From Halisarca cf. caerulea (taxonomy: Eukaryota; Porifera; Demospongiae; Chondrillida; Halisarcidae): 64,000 bases of DNA. The stretch spans positions 1,469,101-1,533,100 of the forward strand of contig CAUJGJ010000083.1 of the NCBI GenBank assembly GCA_963170055.1. Reading direction: 5' to 3'. Below are positions 56,555-64,000 of this stretch, one piece after another (within the stretch, counting starts at the first letter, position 1; the number at the start of each line of letters is the position of its first letter). Both the position numbers and the translations under genes were made by a program. Below the pieces are notes generated by a model, which did no database searches, was not told the origin of the DNA, and saw nothing but the letters and a program-made list of their open reading frames with translations.

Positions 56555-56840
56555 AAGTAAGTCACAGTTGAGACGCTTGGCCCTTTTGGTCCACAAACCC
56601 GAGACTTCTTCAGAAACCTTGGCCAGATGCCAAAGACAGCTACAAGTGATCCCAGATCCCATGAATGCCTCATCAAAAGGATTTCTATCGCCATCCAGAA
56701 AGGTAACACTCAGACAGTGTTGTGCTCTCTCTTACCATCAGCAAGGCCAGATGACGTTGTCTGCTTCTTTGAACATATGTATGTGTGTATGAGTAACTAT
56801 ATAATCATAATTGCTTTTTCTTGTATATTATTATTATTTT
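56555..56840 (+). pseudogene. Element E9: terminal RLE fragment
   Basis: TVETLGPFGPQTRDFFRNLG then, after a frame change, LIKRISIAIQKGNTQTVL correspond to the last part of the RLE region (compare PIAVETCGSMGPE...LSVAIQTGNASSIL in E1). It ends in an AT-rich 3' UTR with TATTATTATTATT. Confidence 0.7.
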
Positions 56841-58446
56841 AGTTAGGTCCATACAATAGAGCTAGGGCAGGACCTGAGATGTCCGAAGAAGTTTTGGAGG
56901 TCAGTAAAGAAGATGAACATGGGCAACAAACAAAGATAGCGTGTAACTTGTTAGAGGTATATGACGAAGAGGGTAACATCAAGTGCGGTGAAGAGGCTAT
57001 TAATGTCTGGAGAGATCACTTTGCAAGGGTGTTGGGAGGTAATGATGGAGTTTCTTCTGATGATGTGAGCAGTGGTGGTGTCCAGGGAGGGTTGAACTTC
57101 AGTGAGAGGCTATGCCAACCTATCTCCAGGGAAGAGGTGAGGTGGGCTTTGGACAAGTAGAGGAAGGATGCTGCCCCCAGGTCAAGATGGAATCAATGTT
57201 GATATGATGCTTGTTGATGTCTTGTTCGATGTCTGGGTTTTGCTGTTTGAGGTGTGCACATGTTTGGAGTATGGGATGGTGCCCTCAGTATGGAAGCAAA
57301 TCCTAGTAGTGCGGGTACCAAAGAAACAGTCAAGGGGGGTCTGTGATGTCAACACCTTTTGAGTTACAGTATCTCACTCCCTTCTACTGTGAGCAAGGTG
57401 TTGTGTATGCTGTTAAATGCCAGGTTGTCAAATGTAACAGAAGAGAAAGGGTTGATTGCGGAAGAACAGGGTGGTTCTAGGAAGCAGAAGGAGTGTAGAG
57501 AGCAGGTGCTATCTTTGGTGTTGTTGGGGAAAAAGGAGATGGTCAAGAAAGAAGGTGGAATGTTGGTGGCATTTATTGACTTCACTAAGGCATTTGACAA
57601 GGTAGATAGGGAGAAGTCATGGGGCTGTTTGGAGCAGCTGGGGGTGAATGGAAAGTTTCTGCAATTTGTGAAGACACTTTATCTGGGTAGTTCATGTAGG
57701 TTGAAAGTGGATGATAAGGTCAGTGAGCAGTTTGGGGTGAACATTGGGTTGTGGCAGGGTTGTGTACTCTCTCCTTTGTTGTTTCCTTGTATATCAATGG
57801 TGTGGTGACAAGGCTACACAAGGAGAAATGTGGAGTAGAATGTGGTGGTGACAAGATACCGGGTCTTCTATTTGCAGATGACACCTCCTTGGCGGCATCA
57901 GATGCTAATGGTTTGAAGAAGAGTTTGGATGTATTGGTAGAGTGGTGTAGAGACTGGGGTGTGAAGATAAATGTGCAGAAGTCTGGGATCATGTATGTGA
58001 GGAAGAAGTCAGTACCTATGTAGGTGTAATGCGATCTATGTTGTGGATGGAGAAGAAATTCCGTATGTATCAATGTACAAGTTAGTACCTGGGCTGTGTG
58101 GTGGATGAACACTTGGCTTTAAATGAGATGGTTGAGGACAAAGCTGCTACAGGGAGAAGGACACTGGGAGCTTGGCTCCATCGTTATCAACAAGAAATGG
58201 GGGACATTGGTGTAGGTGTGTTTAAGAAGCTATTTAGCTCCCTAGTGGGCTCAACAAGGTTGTAGGGTACAGAGATTTGGGGGTGTCTCAGAAGCCTAGA
58301 ACCCATTGAACACGTGCCTACCACATGTTCTTTGGTGTGGGTACTTTACACCCTAAAATGTCTTTGATGATGGAGATGGGAGAGTTGCCTGTGGTGTAGG
58401 AAGTGAGAATAAGATGTGTGCAGTATTTGTACAAACTGATGACCTA

Positions 58447-58758
58447 CCGTAGAGCGGGAAATTTTCGCGGCATAAATTTTCGCGAATCGAAGTAAAATGT
58501 AATTTTCGCGATGTGAAGATTTTTATTTGCGTTTTGTTACGTTTCAAGTCGTTTGCGTCCATTTCTAGACCATTTCAAGTTCGGAGCGTGCTTTTCGCTG
58601 AGTTTAACGCTCCATTCCTTAGAGAATCTTGTTACAGCATGCTGTTTTCCCGACTTTAGTGCGCATCTGTCGAAATTTTCGCAGTTAAAGTTTCGCGAAT
58701 CCGTACAATTCGCGAATATAGCGAAAATATTACCTCGCGAAAATTTCCCGCTCTACGG
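58447..58758. mobile_element. 312-bp MITE, TA target, 23-bp inverted ends
   Basis: The ends begin CCGTAGAGCGGGAAATTTTC and match perfectly for 23 bases. TA flanks both sides (58445-58446, 58759-58760), as for Tc1/mariner insertions. The interior is rich in TTCGCG/CGCGAA words. It lies inside the LINE. Confidence 0.9.
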
Positions 58759-58768
58759 TATAGAGTAC

Positions 58769-58963
58769 CATATACCAGGAAAGTTTCACGGGGATAAAGT
58801 TTCACGAATTTCGCGAACTCGACAGCATTCGCGAATCTTTAATTCGTGAATGCTAGCTCTGTTCTATACATCATGCAGCAATTCGTGTTTTTTTGCGAAA
58901 TCGTGAAATCTAAGGATTCCCGAAAGTTTTACTCTGTGAAACTTTCACGGTACACAGTATATG
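58769..58963. mobile_element. Second MITE, 195 bp, adjacent to the first
   Basis: The ends CATATACC..GGAAAGTTTCAC and GTGAAACTTTC..GTATATG are imperfect inverted repeats. Internal words (TTCACGAATTTCGCG) resemble the first MITE but the termini differ. A deleted relative lies at 44972-45058. Confidence 0.75.
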
Positions 58964-59419
58964 AAGGCAGACCATTGAAGAAAGTGGCAACAGAGGCAGT
59001 TTGGTGTGGTAGAGGAAGTTGGGTTCAGAGAATTGGGAAGTGCATCAGAGACTTTGGTTGGCATGGTGTTAGTGTGGATGATATTTAGAACTTATCAGAG
59101 GAGGATTTGAAGGGAATGCTAGTGAGTGCTGCATGGCGAAGAGCTAGAGAAGAGCGGAAGGAGCAGATGGATGTGAAGCCAAAGTTGTCAATGTTGAAGT
59201 AGATTGAGGATTGTGGCATGGAGTTGAGCTGTGCATGGTTGAAGACAAAGAATGAGAGGAGGATGATGCTGAAGTTAAGGGGTGGCACAGCAGCTTTTGA
59301 GATTGAGACAGGTAGATGGCAAGGGGTGAGTAGAGAGAACCGTGTGTGTAAGGAGTGTGGCAGTGGTGAAGTGGAGGATGTTGGTCATTGGTTGCTAAGG
59401 TGTGCAGCGTGGTAGGAGC

Positions 59420-59897
59420 TACGACAGCCTCTGGTATAGTTATTCAGCCAGGAAGTACATAAAATTGAAATGAGCAGAAAGCAGCTGTTATCTTGTCCGC
59501 AGCATGCTCAAATTATTCAACTCTATCCTGTATTCACAGTATGTGGCATGCTGGGTTCTGTAAACATCGGCAGCTACTGTAATATCTAAAAATATTTTTC
59601 TTGTCTTCACCAGTTATTTCTTTTGTCCTATGTCTTATGTCTACATGCTTAGTGCTACTTTGGACCATGCAGTGTCCTAGTGCCCTAGTTGGCATGATGC
59701 ATATTAATATTTGAATTGAATTGAAATTGAATATAACTTTGTTTTTCTTATCATTTCCTGCATAATAATAATAGTAATAATAATATATAATAATTGTAGT
59801 AATAGTATTATAGTACATTTGTGTTCTTGTTTTATGTCATTGTTTATTTAGCCCATGTATGGTTTTCATAAATAATAATATAATAATAATAATAATA
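59420..59897. other. No gene; TAA-rich tail region
   Basis: TAA/TAG repeats at about 59762-59815 and 59868-59897 precede E10. I see nothing coding. Confidence 0.5.
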
Positions 59898-59899
59898 CC

Positions 59900-60727
59900 C
59901 CACCCCATACACCTGTTCCAGCCACATCAAGTAAGTAAAAAGTTTGGGATGGACCGAAGGTTGATGCTGTCTTTGAAATGCTGGTTGAAGAATGCAATGA
60001 TGATGGGGACAGAGCTAGGCTATTGGGTTCTAGAACCCCAGAGTCAGGTGCATGGTTGAATGCTCCACCGGTTTCCTCTCTGGGTCTTAGGATGGATGAC
60101 ACTGCCATTCACACTGCAGTGGGTCTCAGAGTGGGAGCTCCCCTTGGTCAACTCCACCAGTGTGCACATTGTGAATCCGCGGTTGAGCAGTTTGCCAGAC
60201 ATGACCTCAGTTGTAGGCACAGTCACGGTAGATTCTCTCGACATTGCACACTAAACAACATACTGTAATCCAGCACTCCCTCTCGGCAGCAGGCCTTCCT
60301 TCTCGACTAGAACCTTCAGGTCTCCATCGGTCAGACGGGAAGCGGCCTGATGGGATGTCCATGACCTCATGGGAGCAGGGGAAGTTCTTAGTTTGGGATG
60401 CTACGTACGTGCATTGACACATTTTGCCAATCCAGTATGTGAAGAGCAGCCAATGAAGATGGAGGCGCGGCTGCATATGCTGAAGAGATGAAAGAAAGGA
60501 AGTACTCCCACCTGGGTAACATGTACTTCTTCAAGCCGATCGCTGTGGAAACTTGTGGCTCAATTGGCCCTAGCTCAATGGCCTTCTTGAAGAGGGTTGG
60601 AAAGCGCCTGAAGATGGTCACTGGAGAGCCCAGATCCTTCGCCTACCTTCTACAGAGAATATCTGTTGCTGTACAGGTTGGAAACACAGTGTCAATCACC
60701 GCAACTATACCAGTCACTGCTCATTGA
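59900..60727 (+). pseudogene. Element E10: 5'-truncated RLE fragment
   Basis: After the TAA run: KVWDGPKVDAVFEMLVEE, RTPESGAWLNAPPVSSLGLR, CAHCE..ARHDLSC, HGRFSRHCTLNNIL. After a frame change come EPSGLHRSDGKRPDG, WEQGKFLVWDAT and a damaged TYVH.HI. Then, from 60478, AEEMKERKYSHLGNMYFF, PIAVETCGSIGPSS and QRISVAVQVGNTVSITATIP, TGA at 60725. At least three frame breaks. Confidence 0.85.
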
Positions 60728-60729
60728 GA

Positions 60730-61275
60730 CTTTGATTTCTAGATGCATGTACAATTATGGTGTACTGCATGTATATGTTAAATATTGTTATACTAATAAC
60801 GTGTTTATATGTGTAATGTGTGTATAATAATATGTATAATAATTAAAAATACATATATTCAGCAAATTTATAGTAAAAAAAATTCAATCTAAATAACCAC
60901 ATCGTGACATGCAAAAAAGAACATGCATAGGCTACACATGCATATACACATGTACACACATTACAAGCATGCAGAAATTAAAATTGTTTTTATCCAATTC
61001 CTCCTAAGAAAAGAAGGTGATTATTTATAGCTTCAGACTGTCCATGAAACAGCAGTGACATTTTTTTAGCAAAGAGCAGGTATGGTCGCCTACTGGGTTA
61101 TCTGGTAGTTTCAGAACTGTTTATATCATACAGATTTTATTTGGGAATAGGTGATGCCACCAGACATGAATAATGTGAAAATAGAAAATAGAAACCACAC
61201 CATCTAGGAAAAACTGACAAAAACTGAAAGAAAACATTGTCTACGAGCAGACCTGTAGCCATAATGTAGTATATG
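60730..61275. other. E10 3' UTR, then unrecognised sequence
   Basis: The E10 tail ends near TATAATAATTAAAAATACAT (about 60835-60855). No further feature is supportable. Confidence 0.45.
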
Positions 61276-61279
61276 ATAA

Positions 61280-62720
61280 AAAAGTGTGTGTATGTGGTTT
61301 ATGTAATCATGTGTGTGTATTTGTGCTCAACATCCTGACATTGTTACTGTGCCCAAGTCTTGGCTTGACTGCACTATTCACAATGATATGCTCAGAATTA
61401 GTGGCTACAGTTTGTATTGCAACAATTGTGACAGGCATGGTGGTGGTGTTGCAATGTACTGTATGTGATCCTCTTACATTGAGATCTGTTCCTTTCTTTT
61501 GTGATATTCATTCTTGTGCTGAATCATTATGGCTTGAAGTTAGTTGCAAGACCTGGAGATCTAGTAACCTGGTAGGCTGCTGTTATTGACCTCGAAGCTC
61601 TCCTTCAAACTCAGTTGAGCATTTGTTCTCTGAAACAGAATCCACCCTGTCAATGCTATCATCTGTGGTAATTTTAACACCAATCTCTGGGAGGACATTC
61701 ATGCTCACAAGGACAAAGTACTTTATTTCATCAACACCCATTCTTTATGTCAACCTATTGTGTCACCTACTGCACACAGATTGACAGTTCTAGTAAATCA
61801 TAATTTAACCTTTTCTTGTTATAAAGTACAGAGTATCTAGTTTCATCTGGTGTTTCTGACCTTACTCTTTCTGACCATCGAATGATCCTTCTGAACCTGC
61901 CACAAAAAAGTCTAAAGCCCCCAACCATCTCACAACAGCGAAGAAGTTTTAGAAAGTTGCTGAGAAATATTTCTACAGGTGCTGACTTGGAAAATGCTCC
62001 CTGGTGTATCACAAATTTTTTGAGTGTCCACATGATAAGCTATTTGTCTTTGAAGAACTTGTTAATGTTCAGATGATAAGCTATTTGTCTTTGAAGAACT
62101 TGATAATGTCTGCCTTGACATTCGTGCCCCATGGTCTAATGTTAAGAGAAAAAACCTAACTTGCCGTACATATCACTGCATATTCAGCAGCTCACAGATA
62201 AAAAGAATTGTTTACTATGCAGATTTGAAGAGACATCTGACTCTGCCCTAACCCTGATCATGACTGCACATACTTCCATTTTGCATGTTGATGACACTAC
62301 CAGTACGCAATTGGCTTCAATGTGGATGAGATATCCTGATGTCTATCTGCTGCTCTCACAGATTGTCAAAATTGGATGAATAAAACTTACTTTGTCTCAA
62401 ACCACAAAAAAAACAAAGTGTTTGCTGTTGCATTTTCAGTGAATGTCCCCTCCATCTCTTGCTGTGAGTCTTAATGACCTGTCTATTGAGCAAGGTTGCA
62501 TAATAAATAAGTATCTGACTTGAGATGATCCTATCAATCCCATTGTGGCCGTCTTAGTTCCTTCCGATGAGAGTTTTTAAAAAGTTTTACGAGGAGTACG
62601 TAAATCGTGCTGTGTGGCACAGATGTACCAAAGAACAAGCTAGTCGTTAGGAATGACTGCAAAACTTTGCAGCCTGTGTTATTCTTCTGTTGTGCTATTC
62701 ATAACAAGCTGATCAAACTG
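61280..62720 (+). pseudogene. Degenerate LINE: endonuclease plus RT remnants
   Basis: In changing frames: LRISGYSLYCNNCDRHGGGV (about 61393), FFCDIHSCAESLWLEVSCKT, a GNFNTNLWEDIHAHKDKVL stretch (GDFN-like, about 61668) and SGVSDLTLSDHRMILL (about 61848-61895, SDH motif). Then IRAPWSNVKRKNLTC, and a jump to HVDDTT (FADD-like, about 62288) and IKYLT-like pieces. The order is that of an APE-type LINE with the RT fingers and palm deleted. Heavily decayed. Confidence 0.65.
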
Positions 62721-62724
62721 ACCC

Positions 62725-63144
62725 CTACTTGAATCAAGGAGAAAGGTCTACCTAAGTATTTGTGCCTACAAAACACTTTGAGGCAGTAATCCACTTATCT
62801 AACCCCTTTATTAAGACTGTGTCTTGGAACTGGATGCACCTCACAGAGCTCTATTGTAGGTAACCTGCAATTTCCACTCCCAATGACTGAGGCAGGAAAA
62901 AAACATTTGCGATTTTGGGTTGAAAAATGTGGAATAATATTTACCTATTGATACAAAACATTACACTCTTTTGTCTCTTTTGCAAAATGCTATTTTATTT
63001 TTTGTCTTTACATGGTTCAGTATTTTCCTATATGTATGTGTATGTTATTAAATGTTTTTTTCTGTGTTGTTATGGCACTGGGGGCCTTCATAGTAGCCCT
63101 CTGGACTAGTGGCATCTCTAGTTTGCAAAATGAGAACTGAACTG

Positions 63145-63145
<1 letters not shown>
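62725..63145. other. No recognisable gene
   Basis: Nothing supportable; short frames only. Confidence 0.4.

Positions 63146-63148
<3 letters not shown>

Positions 63149-63222
<74 letters not shown>
63149..63222. repeat. (GT)n microsatellite
   Basis: About 74 bases of GT ending in GCGCGCGC. Confidence 0.98.
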
Positions 63223-63227
<5 letters not shown>

Positions 63228-63477
63228 ACATATCCCCAGGGAAAAAGTGAGTTTTTAGGTCACATGAACCCTTCTAGAAGAATTTAACATGCAAGATTGA
63301 TATGTATGATATGCAATTCTTACCTTCTTAGACGGAGGACCTTTATAAAACAACTTCGATCTAAATCTCTTCCTATTAGAATACATTAGACAAGTTTTTC
63401 GTTCTCGGCCGGACTAAAAATATAAAAATTCCTCCACTCCGATTGTTAGTCACGCGTAGCCAGACCCATGCACCGCT

Positions 63478-63544
63478 AGTCTCGTTCCCAGCCCCACTTT
63501 CGGCCGCGAGAAAAAGCGGCCGGAAGTGGGGCTGGGAACGAGAC
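63478..63544. repeat. Long GC-rich hairpin
   Basis: AGTCTCGTTCCCAGCCCCAC..GCCGC pairs, with one mismatch at most, with GCGGCC..GTGGGGCTGGGAACGAGACT across an 8-base loop; arms are about 29 bases. CGCGTAGCCAGACCCA flanks it on both sides (about 63454 and 63565). It looks like a foldback element of the type seen in part near 1073 and 7929. Confidence 0.85.
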
Positions 63545-63784
63545 TATTTTTCTCCCTAGTCCCGCGTAGCCAGACCCACACGTGCCGTGGTGACGTCAGT
63601 CCCCGAAAATGGCTGCGCGAGATTGGGTCTAGTGCGAAGTATAGAGTATCTATGGTCTGTCTGATCTCTATCGTGGAAGGGGGGATGTTGTAAAGCACGG
63701 TTAATGAGGTTCACTTGCGTAGCCAGCTGATTCGCAATTGTACGTTCCTCTCTCGCCGCTCCCTACCCATTGGATCCAATCGCC

Positions 63785-63991
63785 ACCCACCCCCAGCGAA
63801 ACCTTCGGTTGTTATATCAAGGATGGGCGGTTGAGATCAATACAGAGAAATCCGGAATTATGCACTTAAGGAAGAAAACGATTGAGAGATCCAACATTCG
63901 GTTTGCTATTGGTGACAGAGAGATACCAATGGTGGCTGAGTATAAATACCTGGGATGTATGATTGATGAGTTTCAGCATGGTACAGTGTAG
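63785..63991 (+). pseudogene. LINE RT fragment at window edge
   Basis: WAVEINTEKSGIMHLRKK and EYKYLGCMIDE correspond to WGVKINVQKSGIMYVRKK near 57955 and the RT region after the palm. A TAG at 63989 ends the frame. Only this piece is in the window. Confidence 0.75.
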
Positions 63992-64000
63992 AGCAAGGAT

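Larger units (their letters stand above)
56845..59415 (+). pseudogene. LINE RT relic, interrupted by two MITEs
   Basis: In order: EAINVWRDHFARVLGG, EEVRWALDK, PGQDGINVDMM, WKQILVVRVPKKQSRG, LPSTVSKVLCMLLNARL, AEEQGGSRKQKECREQV, motif A FIDFTKAFDKVD (about 57570), motif B LWQGCVLSPLLF and motif C LLFADDTSLA (about 57868), then WGVKINVQKSGIM. After the MITEs (58447-58963) it continues KKVATEAVWCGRGSWVQRIG. It ends with a knuckle CKECGSGEVEDVGHWLLRC (about 59350). It is a non-LTR RT of the APE-type side, subfamily not determined. Frame breaks at 57158, 57359 and 57775, and elsewhere, make it inactive. The fragment at 63.78 kb is a relative. Confidence 0.87.

Noticed and set aside
61284..61589. 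101-codon frame that looks like a membrane protein
   Set aside because: Neighbouring frames read as an APE-type LINE endonuclease (HGGGV, SLWLEV, SDH), which explains the region better.

Overview
The window is eukaryotic, almost certainly metazoan DNA from a repeat-rich invertebrate. The evidence is spliceosomal exons of a THUMPD1/TAN1-like host gene, many non-LTR retrotransposons, a Helitron, a ZMYM1-like hAT relic, a tRNA-derived SINE and numerous foldback MITEs. The mixture recalls sponges or other marine invertebrates, but that is inference; nothing here fixes the species. I see no bacterial operon, CRISPR array or rRNA.

Host gene: three minus-strand exons (52310-52420, 30314-30585, 30117-30234) have compatible phases and GT/AG boundaries. 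They encode a THUMPD1-like protein, the tRNA-acetylation cofactor related to yeast Tan1. The intron between the first two is about 21.7 kb and is filled with transposons. A possible terminal exon lies at 28112-28200. Everything else with coding character looks like mobile-element protein, mostly broken.

Main theme: eleven copies or fragments of one non-LTR retrotransposon family. Its layout is an N-terminal cysteine cluster resembling a CXC domain, a long linker, a reverse transcriptase (RT) with YLDD, a CCHC knuckle and an R2-type restriction-like endonuclease (RLE; E...RPDG...WDAT). Copies sit at 18.15-21.35, 21.39-24.6, 25.28-26.9, 33.3-31.1 (minus), 36.4-36.0 (minus), 45.07-48.37, 48.4-49.4, 54.14-55.4, 55.44-56.3, 56.5-56.8 and 59.9-60.8 kb. 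Nearly all start and/or end at (TAA)n, and neighbours are head-to-tail with TAA runs between them. The best copy (18175-21222) is open except for one in-frame TAG between RT and RLE, and the neighbouring copy has the same TAG. At least two of the TAA landing sites are the 3' tails of an unrelated APE-type LINE.

Region by region. 0-9.8 kb: mostly unrecognised sequence with satellites, a 450-bp dispersed repeat, a large hairpin repeat and a degenerate hAT transposase (5.8-7.2 kb, minus). 9.8-13.8 kb: a triple nest, in which a hairpin repeat contains a 5'-truncated R2-like element that itself contains a 597-bp MITE. 14.6-15.8 kb: foldbacks. 15.9-27.9 kb: a 2A-like motif (DIETNPGP) with a PHD-like finger, then a Helitron helicase gene split by about 9 kb of TAA-targeted elements. 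28-31 kb: hairpin repeats and host exons. 31-36.4 kb: a minus-strand RLE element, satellites and dispersed repeats. 36.4-40 kb: a minus-strand LINE. 40-45 kb: MITEs, foldbacks and a SINE. 45-49.4 kb: two RLE elements, one carrying a nested LINE. 49.5-51.9 kb: an RPA-like OB-fold pseudogene and a LINE 3' end. 52-64 kb: a host exon, four RLE-element fragments, three more LINE relics and two stacked MITEs.

Limits: percentages, family assignments and absence of other exons were judged by eye, without database searches.
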